Of a DNA stretch of 27,908 bases, positions 14,690 through 21,553 are shown piece after piece. Origin of the DNA: an uncultured Streptomyces sp. (GTDB lineage Bacteria; Actinomycetota; Actinomycetes; Streptomycetales; Streptomycetaceae). The notes below the pieces were generated by a model that was not told the origin of the DNA, did no database searches, and was given only the letters and a program-made list of their open reading frames with translations. The translations under genes and the position numbers were made by a program. The stretch lies in assembly GCA_946480485.1 (NCBI GenBank), contig CAMLJW010000009.1:1-27908 (forward strand), read 5' to 3'. Every line of letters starts with the position of its first letter. The first letter of the stretch is position 1.

Positions 14690-15334
14690 GTGACTGTACC
14701 GAACAGCGAATGCGCCAACGAACGGTGGGCTTCGGTCCCCGGGTTCGAAGGCCACTACCTCGTATCCAGCGAAGGCCGCATACGCAGCCTGAAGCGGCGC
14801 ACCCGCGACGGTGGCCCGCTCTATGTGAACTGGAGAATCGACAGGTACGGATACGTGATCGTCGATCTCTGGCGAGACGCGAAAAGCGCGAGGCGTCGTG
14901 CCCACGTCCTTGTTGCCGCAGCCTTCCTGGGTCCTCGACCTGACGGACGGGAGGTGAGGCATTTGGACGGGAACCCCGCAAATCCCCGGCTGTCGAACCT
15001 TGCCTACGGCACGCGTGCAGAGAACCGGCGAGATTGCATAGATCACGGGACTGACCACAACAAGCGCAAGACCCACTGCCCGCAGGGCCACCCGTACGAC
15101 GCCGAGAACACGCGGGTCATACCCTCGCGTCCGGGTGCGAGGTACTGCCGTGCCTGTGAGGTGCTTCGGGGCAAGGGCAATTCGGGGCGCGACTGCTCCC
15201 GGTGCCCGCAAGGCCATGGGTTCGATGACGTGAATACCTACGTGGACGGCAAGGGCAAGAGGCACTGCCGGACCTGCCATCGAGAGCGGCAGCGCAGGCG
15301 GTACTGGGATCGGAAGGGCGCCAACGCGTCATAG
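14690..15334 (+). CDS. NUMOD4-HNH homing-type endonuclease with two Cys/His modules
   Basis: A 214-residue protein starting at GTG 14690, with GGAG upstream. Residues about 10-37 match NUMOD4 (ERWASVPGFEGHYLVSSEGR), a DNA-contacting domain of homing endonucleases. Residues about 71-113 match the HNH_3 type, with H91, D93 and N95 in RHLDGN. The C-terminus repeats a Cys/His module twice: C130-x3-H134 with C153-x2-C156, and C172-x3-H176 with C193-x2-C196. Such enzymes cut DNA and promote their own spread. It is a plus-strand insertion in a mostly minus-strand region, flanked by hairpins on both sides. Confidence 0.9.
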   Translation: MTVPNSECANERWASVPGFEGHYLVSSEGRIRSLKRRTRDGGPLYVNWRIDRYGYVIVDLWRDAKSARRRAHVLVAAAFLGPRPDGREVRHLDGNPANPRLSNLAYGTRAENRRDCIDHGTDHNKRKTHCPQGHPYDAENTRVIPSRPGARYCRACEVLRGKGNSGRDCSRCPQGHGFDDVNTYVDGKGKRHCRTCHRERQRRRYWDRKGANAS

Positions 15335-15357
15335 CGTCCGTAGCCCGAACATGTAGC

Positions 15358-15388
15358 AGGGCCCCACCGGATGGATCGGTGGGGCCCT
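15358..15388. terminator. Terminator after the HNH gene
   Basis: A perfect 12-bp stem, AGGGCCCCACCG and CGGTGGGGCCCT, with a 7-base loop. It lies 23 bases after the HNH stop. Confidence 0.85.
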
Positions 15389-15404
15389 CACTGTTGCCCG
15401 TGAA

Positions 15405-15433
15405 GCGTCGGGCCGGGTAGCGCTGCCCGACGC
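15405..15433. repeat. Second inverted repeat in a gene-free gap
   Basis: GCGTCGGG (15405-15412) and CCCGACGC (15426-15433) form a perfect 8-bp stem with a 13-base loop. It lies in the 15389-15610 gap, in which I see no convincing gene. It may be a backup terminator for either strand. Confidence 0.45.
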
Positions 15434-15610
15434 GCAGCAGCGGGAGCGTGCGAGCAGCGAGGTCAGAATGCCACGGCCGTCAAACCGGGCTGGTTGAGTT
15501 TGCCGATGGGCAGGTTGGCTGGTCTATGGGTTGGCGGGCGCTGCTACGACCACGATGGCGCGGGCCCGCCTGGCCTGGGGAGGTCTGTGGGCGCGCCCCT
15601 TCGACGTGGG

Positions 15611-16042
15611 TCAGGCCTTGCAGCGGAATCCGTCGCGGTGCATCTCAGAGCACTCTGGCCCGCATCGCTGCGCCAACTCGACCGTGTGCGCGGCGATCCC
15701 GGCGTACTTCTCCTCGGTGGTGTGGCCGTCCCACTGCGCGCGCGGGTCGTCCGGCTCGACACGCTCGGCGTGGGCGAAGAGGCCTGCGTCCCGTGGCGAG
15801 ATGTGCCACGAGGCCTGCCGCCCGCCGATGCGGAGGTAGGCGATCTGCCAGCCCGGCTCCTCGACGTCCGGCGCGGGTGCGATCACGGCGCTTTCGGTCA
15901 TCGCGGCGAGGAGTGCGACGAGGTGGGCGCGCTCTCGGTACGCGCCATCGCGCTGCGCGGTGAGGTCGTTGATCTGGCCTTGCTGGTCGAGCATCTTCTG
16001 AGCGAGACGCAGGTTCTTTTCCTGGGCGAGGTACTCGGGCAT
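15611..16042 (-). CDS. Hypothetical protein with coiled-coil start
   Basis: A 143-residue protein starting at ATG 16042, with AAGGAG upstream. The first 40 residues are likely coiled-coil (NLRLAQKMLDQQGQINDL). The rest is an acidic domain with two Cys/His-rich points near the end (CGPECSEMHRDGFRC). The start lies three bases after the previous stop. I recall similar unnamed Streptomyces phage proteins. No activity is assigned. Confidence 0.75.
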   Translation of the reverse strand: MPEYLAQEKNLRLAQKMLDQQGQINDLTAQRDGAYRERAHLVALLAAMTESAVIAPAPDVEEPGWQIAYLRIGGRQASWHISPRDAGLFAHAERVEPDDPRAQWDGHTTEEKYAGIAAHTVELAQRCGPECSEMHRDGFRCKA

Positions 16043-16044
16043 GG

Positions 16045-16485
16045 TCACTGCTCCTTCGGGTTGATGGCGGTGTGGAGTTCGGCGAGGCGTGTGTCCCACC
16101 AGCGGTTGATCGAGGTACCGAGGGGCGGGGGCCCGCTCTTCACCCACTGCTCGTACAGGTTGATGACGCGGGTGACGGTGGTTTCGGCGCTGTGGTGGAG
16201 GGCGGCGAGGACGACGGCGGTCTGCCGGTCCACGACGGGTTCGGCCGTGGCCGGACCGGTGCCGTCGAGGGCTTCGTGGATGAGTGCGGTGTCGATGCTG
16301 ACGGGGTGCTCGTCGGCGACCGCCTGGACGCGGGCGAGGGCGGCCTGTTGCTCGTGAACCTGGGCGGTCTTCTGTTGGAGGCTGCGGTGGTAGCGGCTGC
16401 GGTCGGCGCGGAGTCTGTCGCGCTCGTCGTACAGGGCGTCGAGTTGGTCGCTGTTGAGTTCGTCCAGCTTGATGCGGTCGGTCAT
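16045..16485 (-). CDS. Coiled-coil hypothetical protein
   Basis: A 146-residue protein starting at ATG 16485 (ATGA junction). Residues 1-55 are heptad-like and charged (SDQLDALYDERDRLRADRS). A short globular C-terminal part with INLYEQWVKSG follows. Related unnamed proteins occur in Streptomyces phages by my recollection. It may interact with the next gene product, which also begins with a coiled-coil. Confidence 0.75.
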   Translation of the reverse strand: MTDRIKLDELNSDQLDALYDERDRLRADRSRYHRSLQQKTAQVHEQQAALARVQAVADEHPVSIDTALIHEALDGTGPATAEPVVDRQTAVVLAALHHSAETTVTRVINLYEQWVKSGPPPLGTSINRWWDTRLAELHTAINPKEQ

Positions 16486-16655
16486 GGCTGTTCCTCGGGT
16501 TCGTCCCACGCGGCGCCGCCGCACTCTTGGCCGTGGAGGATGAGTGGTCCGGCGTGCGGGTCGCGGTCGGGTTGGTAGTGGCCGGCGGGTTGGGTGCAGA
16601 GGGTTTCGGTGTGCTGGTAGTGCGGTTGGCCGCACAGGGTTTGGGTGGCGGTCAC
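16482..16655 (-). CDS. Small Cys/His-rich protein (57 aa)
   Basis: A 57-residue protein starting at GTG 16655, overlapping both the previous stop (GTGA) and the next start (ATGA). It has C8, H12, C20, H26, H34, H41 and C45, so a metal site is likely. It is too short for the usual length cut-off, but double overlap and strong G/C third positions support it. Function unknown. Confidence 0.68.
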   Translation of the reverse strand: MTATQTLCGQPHYQHTETLCTQPAGHYQPDRDPHAGPLILHGQECGGAAWDEPEEQP

Positions 16656-16870
16656 GGCTGCTCACCGTTGATGGCGCGGGCGACGGCGAGGGCGTGGGCG
16701 CTGGCGGGTTCGCCGCACCATGCGCAGGGCTCCCGGTCGGTGTAGAGGTGGGCGTCTCTTGCGGTCTCGGCTTCGTGCTCCAGCCATTCGGCGATGGGGT
16801 CGGCTGCCGGGCCGTGGAAACCGCGCATCTTGACGGCTGCGGCCCTGAGGTCGTCGGTGGGTGTGGTCAT
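16652..16870 (-). CDS. Small hypothetical protein with CxxC
   Basis: A 72-residue protein starting at ATG 16870 (ATGA junction). Helical, with DPIAEWLEHEAETARD, a CAWC pair and a C-terminal ALAVARAING. I recall this layout as a frequent Streptomyces phage type; it has no known activity. Confidence 0.72.
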   Translation of the reverse strand: MTTPTDDLRAAAVKMRGFHGPAADPIAEWLEHEAETARDAHLYTDREPCAWCGEPASAHALAVARAINGEQP

Positions 16871-17097
16871 CGCTGCGTCTGTGGGTCGATGAGGTCGGCG
16901 GCCCAGTCCGCGCCGTGAGTCATGAAGCCCCAGTAGTCGTCGGGATTGTTCGGGGCTGGGGTGTTGCGGATCTGTTGGGCGAGTTGGTGAGCGTAGGCGT
17001 CGATCTGCTGGTTGGCTCGGTGTGGGCTGAGGCCGGCGTCGGCGACGAGGCGGTGGAACAGATCCGCGAGGGCGGTGGGTTCGGGCTGGTCGGTCAC
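16867..17097 (-). CDS. Small hypothetical protein
   Basis: A 76-residue protein starting at GTG 17097, overlapping the previous stop (GTGA). GGAG lies eight bases upstream. It is helical, acidic and Gln-rich (ANQQIDAYAHQLAQQI), with an aromatic C-terminal part (DYWGFMTHGADWAADL). No domain is recognised. Confidence 0.72.
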   Translation of the reverse strand: MTDQPEPTALADLFHRLVADAGLSPHRANQQIDAYAHQLAQQIRNTPAPNNPDDYWGFMTHGADWAADLIDPQTQR

Positions 17098-17351
17098 GGG
17101 TTGCTCCGGTTGTGTCGGGTTTGTGGGCCGGAATCGCTGAGAGCCCGCGTGCGGGCCGTTCTGAGGGTTCCGACGAAGCGAGAGCCGCACGAGAGGGGTT
17201 GAGGCCGCGAGGCGGGCGTCTGTGGCTTCCTGGGGGGCATTGCTGCTCGCGCTGTCCGCCACAGTCGCGGCCACGGCCACGGCTGCCCCTGATGCCCGCA
17301 CAGCAGGGCGGGGATCGCGACGACAAGCACGAGGTACGCCAGCACGGCCAT
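17094..17351 (-). CDS. Small protein with N-terminal membrane segment
   Basis: An 85-residue protein. ATG 17351 overlaps the preceding stop by one base (TGATG) and the stop at 17094 overlaps the next GTG (GTGA), so coupling on both sides argues for a real gene. The first 18 residues are hydrophobic (AVLAYLVLVVAIPALLC). The rest is basic, with many Pro, Arg and Ser. Function unknown. Confidence 0.62.
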   Translation of the reverse strand: MAVLAYLVLVVAIPALLCGHQGQPWPWPRLWRTARAAMPPRKPQTPASRPQPLSCGSRFVGTLRTARTRALSDSGPQTRHNRSNP

Positions 17352-17974
17352 CACGACGGGCGCCCGGTGCAGCGGCATCCGGTGATCGTCGAGATGCTGC
17401 CGCCGTCGCATCGGCCTGTGCCGTGCCAGTTGTGCTCGCAGTGGGGGCAGAGGCCCGGCGTGGGCTGCGCCCCGTCCTGCCGCCCCCCGGCGGCGGGCTC
17501 GGTGAGCGCACGGACGGCGGCCCGGTAGCGGCGCGCCTTGGCCACGGCCTCGTCGCTCCAGCCGTGCTGCTGCTGCATCTCCTCCATCGCGCCGTGCGTG
17601 TACGTCTCGTCGTGCTCGGCCTGTTCGCAGTCCCAGCCGCAGAGGACGGCCCACAGCCAGGCGTCGACGCGGTAGGTGCCCCAGTCGCGGCTGCTGGTGG
17701 CGATCAGGGTGTGGAGTCCGTCGAGGGTGGCGGCGAGGGTCGCGGTGTCGGGCTTGGTGGTGGGCTGCGCCTCGGCCATCCGGCGCAGCCACGCCACCAC
17801 CGTCTGCCACTCGGCGTACACCTCGCTGTCCGGCCGAAGGACCGCGACCGCGCGGGCGTCGAGGTGCGTGGCGAGGTTCGCCAGGGTCTGCGGCCGCACC
17901 GAGACCAGACCGGCGGCCCGGTCGGTGGGCTCGGCGTCTCCGGGGGCAGCGCGGCGACCGTCTCCGAGATCCAC
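17351..17974 (-). CDS. 3' part of a frameshifted gene (207-aa frame)
   Basis: The open frame runs from GTG 17974. Codon usage is clearly coding from about 17950 to the stop, with third positions almost all G or C. The product has a helical region (ANLATHLDARAVAVL), a Trp-rich middle (WLWAVLCGWDCEQAEHDE), and a C-terminal Cys/His module (CPHCEHNWHG, then CDGG and CRCTG). The first about 10 codons look unlike the rest. The upstream gene (17704-18381) runs into this frame after a C5 tract, so the two are probably one gene of about 340 residues carrying a one-base lesion. Confidence 0.65.
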   Translation of the reverse strand: MDLGDGRRAAPGDAEPTDRAAGLVSVRPQTLANLATHLDARAVAVLRPDSEVYAEWQTVVAWLRRMAEAQPTTKPDTATLAATLDGLHTLIATSSRDWGTYRVDAWLWAVLCGWDCEQAEHDETYTHGAMEEMQQQHGWSDEAVAKARRYRAAVRALTEPAAGGRQDGAQPTPGLCPHCEHNWHGTGRCDGGSISTITGCRCTGRPS

Positions 17975-18381
17975 TTGATCCAGTCCCGGATCCGCTCCTG
18001 CCCCGGCTCGCCGAACAGTTCGGCGTCCTGGAGGCCGAGGAGCATGTTCGGTCCGATGGCGGCGGCGATCGCGGCGGCCCGGTCGGTGGGCTCCAGCAGC
18101 ACAGCCAGCATCGCGTCGGCAACCTCGTACCCGCGCGACCTAGCGATCACCTTCGGCAACGTGTCGAGCAGCAGCGGGATCACGGCGTCGGCGATGCGGT
18201 CGCGCAACGCGGCCCGGTTGGCGGTCGGCGGCACAGGCACAGCGGCAGTCAGACGCTCCACCTGCTCCCGCAGTACGACGACTTGCGAGAACAGCCATAC
18301 AGCGCCGTCGGACGTCACCATCCCGGTGTTGGCGTACTCGGTGCGGAGGTCGTCGAGGCGGTCGGCGGCGGGTTCGGTCAT
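17704..18381 (-). CDS. 5' part of a frameshifted gene
   Basis: The frame starts at ATG 18381 with GAGGAG upstream. About 143 codons look coding (helical, with VWLFSQVVVLREQVERL and the DWIKWISETVAALPPETP end). After that the predicted protein becomes Arg/Pro/Ser-rich low-complexity, as expected for a wrong frame. The good frame continues one base over from about 17950 as the 17351-17974 gene. The transition falls at CCCCC (minus-strand CTG CCC CCG GAG). A sixth C would join the parts. The 75-residue tail of this frame is likely not a real protein. Confidence 0.6.
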   Translation of the reverse strand: MTEPAADRLDDLRTEYANTGMVTSDGAVWLFSQVVVLREQVERLTAAVPVPPTANRAALRDRIADAVIPLLLDTLPKVIARSRGYEVADAMLAVLLEPTDRAAAIAAAIGPNMLLGLQDAELFGEPGQERIRDWIKWISETVAALPPETPSPPTGPPVWSRCGRRPWRTSPRTSTPARSRSFGRTARCTPSGRRWWRGCAGWPRRSPPPSPTPRPSPPPSTDSTP

Positions 18382-18419
18382 GGTGTGGCTCCTCGGGTCT
18401 GTGAAACGGTGGGTGGCAC

Positions 18420-18450
18420 GGCCGCCCGCTGATATCCGCAGCGGGCGGCC
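18420..18450 (-). terminator. Hairpin between the DUF4326-like gene and the next gene
   Basis: A perfect 12-bp stem, GGCCGCCCGCTG and CAGCGGGCGGCC, with a 7-base loop, 32 bases after the stop of the gene at 18483 and 38 bases before the ATG at 18381. Confidence 0.75.
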
Positions 18451-18482
18451 GGCCTGTGTGGTGTGGGTGGGTGGCAGACGCC

Positions 18483-18884
18483 TCACGCAGACACGGGCTC
18501 TCCGGCCGCGAGCCGCAGCAGCACGTCCGCATGGCACGGCATCCCGATCGGGCACCAGCACATGAGGTCCCGGCCGTGCAGCTGCTGCGCGAAGGCCTGC
18601 CGGTCCTGCTCGGCGCCGCCCGGCGTGCGCAATATGGTGCGGAACTCGTCGACGGCGATCTGCCGGGCCTCCCGCTCGCTGGACACGGTGGCGACCTCGC
18701 GCCCGGTCACGCCGTTCGCGGCGTCGACGAACACGACCCAGATGCCTCCGGCGACGTGGGCGACTTGGAAGGGGTTGCCGTACAGGGTGGGGCGGCCGAC
18801 GTAGATGGGCTTGCGGCCCTGGGCGTCGAGTGGGGTACGCCATCCACGGGTGCGCTCTCGCTTGATCCTTCGAGGCTCAGACAT
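18483..18884 (-). CDS. DUF4326-like protein
   Basis: A 133-residue protein starting at ATG 18884, with an eight-base overlap with the upstream HNH gene. It matches the shape of DUF4326: an IYVGRPTLYGNPF start and a DLMCWCPIGMPCHADVLL end, with an intervening AREAR-type helix. The conserved Cys and His point to a catalytic or metal site. I know of no established activity for this family; nucleotide-related roles are sometimes guessed. It is the last gene before a perfect hairpin. Confidence 0.83.
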   Translation of the reverse strand: MSEPRRIKRERTRGWRTPLDAQGRKPIYVGRPTLYGNPFQVAHVAGGIWVVFVDAANGVTGREVATVSSEREARQIAVDEFRTILRTPGGAEQDRQAFAQQLHGRDLMCWCPIGMPCHADVLLRLAAGEPVSA

Positions 18885-19524
18885 GCGACCAGGTCACCCC
18901 CGCCAGCGCCCGGCTCATCACGGACTGGGCGACGCCGTAGTGAGCGGCGAGGTCACCCACGCGCTCGCCTGCCGCTCGCCTGGCTCGTGCCTCGATGACG
19001 ATCGCATCGGTCAGCTTGGACTGGCCGTTGTGGATTCCCTTCAGCCCCGTACCAGGACTGTCGCAGGCACGGCAGTGCCGCCTGTTCCCCTGCATCCGGG
19101 TGTTCTCCGGCGTGTAGGCGTGGCCTGCGGGACAGTGGGTCTTGGCCTTCTGGTACGCACCGTGCGGCGTGCGGGCGTCGTGCTCTTCGGGAGTGACCTG
19201 CTCAAGGTGTCGGGGGTTGACGCACCTGGTGTTACGGCACAGGTGATCGATCTCCATCCCGTCAATCAAGTCTCCGACCCAGAGGCGGAATGCGTAGCGG
19301 TGCGCGAGATACCGACGGCGGTTGACGGTCACCCGCCCGTATCCCTTGCTGTTGTGCCGGGATCCGTTCCACAGCCAGCACGGTCCGAGGTCCGGCTTGT
19401 GCGCCGGAATGGGACCACCCTTGTTGATCTTTGCGGTGAAGTTCTGTTCGGCAGGAACGAACGACTGCTCGTTGGTGCGGCGGCGTTGGATCCTGCGCGG
19501 CTGGTTGGTGGGCGGGTTGGGCAT
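18877..19524 (-). CDS. HNH endonuclease with C-terminal Cys/His and HTH modules
   Basis: A 215-residue protein. ATG 19524 is chosen because GAGGAG lies nine bases upstream; an ATG at 19560 has no such site. The HNH core spans about residues 47-108, with YLAHRYAF, MEIDHLC, CVNPRHLE and the expected H75, D93, H94, N103 and H106. It is followed by a C131-x3-H135 and C151-x2-C154 module like those in the 14690-15334 gene. Residues about 168-215 (DLAAHYGVAQSVMSRALAG) look like an HTH. The gene is probably a mobile homing-type endonuclease within the accessory operon. Confidence 0.9.
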   Translation of the reverse strand: MPNPPTNQPRRIQRRRTNEQSFVPAEQNFTAKINKGGPIPAHKPDLGPCWLWNGSRHNSKGYGRVTVNRRRYLAHRYAFRLWVGDLIDGMEIDHLCRNTRCVNPRHLEQVTPEEHDARTPHGAYQKAKTHCPAGHAYTPENTRMQGNRRHCRACDSPGTGLKGIHNGQSKLTDAIVIEARARRAAGERVGDLAAHYGVAQSVMSRALAGVTWSHV

Positions 19525-19569
19525 CGGGGTCTCCTCGGTGGTGGGTGGGTGGTCAGACATGCGCAGCGG

Positions 19570-19935
19570 CTACTGACTCCAGCCGATGAGCCGGAACTCG
19601 ACGCCCTGCTGTTCCAGCTCGCTCTTGGAGCTGCACTGCTCGGACGCCCAGACGAGGCGGAGGATGGCGTCTCCGTGAGAGGGCGGGCTGGTCTGGTACT
19701 CGCCCCACAGCCAGCCGTCATCGTCCAGCCAGACCGCGTCGTGCTTGTCGGTCGGCCGGTCGGCGAGCGGCGCGATACCGGCCTCGACTGCCGCGCGTAG
19801 CCAGGCTTCGGCTTCGCTGATGAGGTGCTGGCGGAGGCTGGCGTCGAGCGTGTCCCAGGCGTCGGCGACGGTTGCGCCGTATCCGTTGCGGTAGCGCGCT
19901 TCGGCGAGGCGGAGGATGCGGGGGTCGGTGGGCAT
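19570..19935 (-). CDS. Hypothetical protein
   Basis: A 121-residue protein starting at ATG 19935, with AGGAG upstream. It has helical N-terminal (TVADAWDTLDASLRQHL) and acidic middle (HDAVWLDDDGWLWGEY) parts. A C-terminal strand-rich segment contains WASEQCSSKSELEQQGVEF. I recognise the style from Streptomyces phages but not a named family. Confidence 0.75.
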   Translation of the reverse strand: MPTDPRILRLAEARYRNGYGATVADAWDTLDASLRQHLISEAEAWLRAAVEAGIAPLADRPTDKHDAVWLDDDGWLWGEYQTSPPSHGDAILRLVWASEQCSSKSELEQQGVEFRLIGWSQ

Positions 19936-19989
19936 GTGCTGCTCCTGTGTGTGGGTGTGTATCCGGATGGGTCGCGGGGTGGTGATCGT

Positions 19990-20193
19990 TTAGGCGGCGG
20001 GTGGTACGGCGTGGAGGTGTCGGGTGGGGCGCTGCTCGGCTGGGGCTCCGACGGCTTGGCAGAGGGCTTGCCAGTGGGCGTCTTGCTCGGCGGGGGTCCA
20101 GGGGCGGGTGGTGCTTGACGTCCTTGGCGCGGACGGGGCGGGTGCGGGTCGGGTGGGGATTTGCTCGGCGAGGAGCTGCTCCAGCGGGGTCAC
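19990..20193 (-). CDS. Small hypothetical protein
   Basis: A 67-residue protein starting at GTG 20193, overlapping the previous stop (GTGA). Pro/Ala/Thr-rich with a helical core (WTPAEQDAHWQALCQAVG). The upstream frame is open but overlaps the preceding gene. Such short proteins are seen in Streptomyces phages; function unknown. Confidence 0.65.
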   Translation of the reverse strand: MTPLEQLLAEQIPTRPAPAPSAPRTSSTTRPWTPAEQDAHWQALCQAVGAPAEQRPTRHLHAVPPAA

Positions 20194-20528
20194 GGTCGTG
20201 CCTCGCGTCGCTGCTGTGCCCTGCGGAGGGCGTCGGTGACGGTGAAGCCGTTCACGGTGACGAGTGGCGCCTGCTCCCTCGCGAGCTTCAGCGCGGTGTC
20301 GAGGTCGAAGCGGTGTGTGTCGAGCCAGTCGTCTTCGCGTTCGGAGGGCCGCATCTCGTAGTCCCACAGGCCGTCGGCGCCGAGGACTTGGGAGTGGCGC
20401 TTGACGGCCCACCGGTCTTTGCCCCGGTACTCGACGGTGATCTCGAAGACGTGGCTGTCGATGCCGTTCTCGGGCAGGCAGTTCACCGTGTAGCGGGTGG
20501 GCTGGACGATCGGTTCAGGCGTGGTCAC
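20190..20528 (-). CDS. Hypothetical protein
   Basis: A 112-residue protein starting at GTG 20528, with GAGGAG upstream and a GTGA overlap with the previous stop. The N-terminal half is strand-rich (YTVNCLPENGIDSHVFEI, then WAVKRHSQVLG). The C-terminus is helical (DLDTALKLAREQAP). No domain is recognised. It is coupled to both neighbours in a chain following the helicase gene. Confidence 0.72.
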   Translation of the reverse strand: MTTPEPIVQPTRYTVNCLPENGIDSHVFEITVEYRGKDRWAVKRHSQVLGADGLWDYEMRPSEREDDWLDTHRFDLDTALKLAREQAPLVTVNGFTVTDALRRAQQRREARP

Positions 20529-20674
20529 TTGGGCTCCTCGGTGGTGCGGGCGGTGTGGGCGTGGATGCGGGCGTCGTGCGACTGGATGGTGAGGCGTCTG
20601 CCGCGGGGGCTGGTGCAGCGTTGCCCGGGCGGGGCGTTGCACCACGGGCAGCGGGGGCGGCCGGGCGGGTCAGG
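20525..20674 (-). CDS. Small CxxC protein with no visible start codon
   Basis: At least 49 codons with strong G/C third positions and a typical module: CPWCNAPPGQRC followed by SHDARIHA. A related module (CTTCKANPGEQC and a His/Arg tail) occurs in the 24321-24632 product. No ATG, GTG or TTG lies in frame between the upstream stop (20670-20672) and the Cys motif. The upstream stop overlaps CTG 20673, which is in a different frame. A sixth C in the C5 run just before the CPWC codons would put that CTG in frame. The N-terminus is unresolved. Confidence 0.5.
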   Translation of the reverse strand, partial: PDPPGRPRCPWCNAPPGQRCTSPRGRRLTIQSHDARIHAHTARTTEEPK

Positions 20675-21320
20675 CGGCGGCCCCGTGTTCGAAGCGGGCG
20701 GTGCGGCCGAGGAGATAGGCGGCTTGGAGTCGCGGCATACGGGGCGCCTGGGCGGTGGGTATCGACTCGGTGAGGTCGCCGTCGGGGCGTTGGGCGGTCG
20801 GCCGGCATGCGGGGACGAGGAGTGCGTTGAGGCGGAGCGCGGCAAGTTCGGGGCTTGCCTTGGGGAAGTCGGCCATGGGTGCGAAGTGGTGCAGCCCGAA
20901 CAGGGTGCTGGTGAAGGGGCATCCGCTGTCGCAGGTGAGGGGGCCACGGCCGAGGACGGCGGAGCGGCTGATGCTGAAGTGCGCGGGGACGGTGTCGCCG
21001 TAGGCGGGGATGGGGCCGAGGATGAGGATGTTGGTGCGGTACCAGGGGTCGGTGCGGCCGATCCCGTGGGTGGGGTGGACGGCGTCGACGAGGAGGCTGG
21101 TGTCGAGACGTTGGGAGTCGCCTTTGACTTCGATCCACCAGCCGAGGTCGGTGAGGTAGAAGTCGGGCAGGTAGGGGCGGCGGTGTTCGCCGACGAGGTA
21201 GCCCTGGGGCTCGTATTCCCAGCGGAGTTCGAGGTCGTTGAAGACGTGTGCCCAGCGGGCTTCGAGCCTGGAGCGGAAGTAGTGGCCGGCGTAGTACGTC
21301 TCGATGGCTTGGATGGTCAC
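20670..21320 (-). CDS. PD-(D/E)XK nuclease
   Basis: A 216-residue protein starting at GTG 21320 (GTGA junction). The core motifs are in residues 16-68: FRSRLEARWAHVF with E20, YLPDFYL with D53, and WWIEVKGD with E64 and K66. These match the E, D and ExK of PD-(D/E)XK nucleases. The C-terminal part is less clear, with Cys-containing stretches (LTCDSGCPFTSTLFG). It may act in phage DNA processing or cleavage of host DNA. It lies two genes downstream of the helicase. Confidence 0.82.
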   Translation of the reverse strand: MTIQAIETYYAGHYFRSRLEARWAHVFNDLELRWEYEPQGYLVGEHRRPYLPDFYLTDLGWWIEVKGDSQRLDTSLLVDAVHPTHGIGRTDPWYRTNILILGPIPAYGDTVPAHFSISRSAVLGRGPLTCDSGCPFTSTLFGLHHFAPMADFPKASPELAALRLNALLVPACRPTAQRPDGDLTESIPTAQAPRMPRLQAAYLLGRTARFEHGAAA

Positions 21321-21553
21321 GGGGTTCCTTCCGTGCAGTCGTGGCATGGGGTGGGCGTGGGCCCGGATGCGGCGGTGCCACACGGCCAGGCGCCTTTGCG
21401 GGGGATGTGGTAGGCGGCTTCGGTCGGCTCGGTGGCGGCGAGCGCGGCTGACGGTGGGGCCGCGAGCTGCTGGCCGGTGATGATCCGCAGGAAGTCGCGG
21501 AAGTCGCCTTGAGCTCGCAGGTTGCGGACGTCTTCGGCGCTCAGGTCAGTCAC
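21317..21553 (-). CDS. Small hypothetical protein
   Basis: A 78-residue protein starting at GTG 21553, overlapping the helicase stop (GTGA). Helical N-terminus (SAEDVRNLRAQGDFRDFL), Ala-rich linker, and a C-terminal IPRKGAWPCGT plus CHDC. I recall similar small proteins in Streptomyces phages with no assigned activity. Confidence 0.7.
   Translation of the reverse strand: MTDLSAEDVRNLRAQGDFRDFLRIITGQQLAAPPSAALAATEPTEAAYHIPRKGAWPCGTAASGPTPTPCHDCTEGTP

Noticed and set aside
15389..15610. Possible gene in the gap after the HNH terminator
   Set aside because: The frames here are shadows or lack starts and codon bias; only an inverted repeat is supported.
17704..17950. C-terminal 75 residues of the 17704-18381 frame as a real domain
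   Set aside because: The composition is Arg/Pro/Ser low-complexity, and the overlapping frame has the coding signature.
20001..21413. 470-codon plus-strand frame opposite several minus-strand genes
   Set aside because: Gly/Val/Ala-rich composition is typical of a shadow frame, and the minus-strand genes opposite it have motifs and overlapping junctions.
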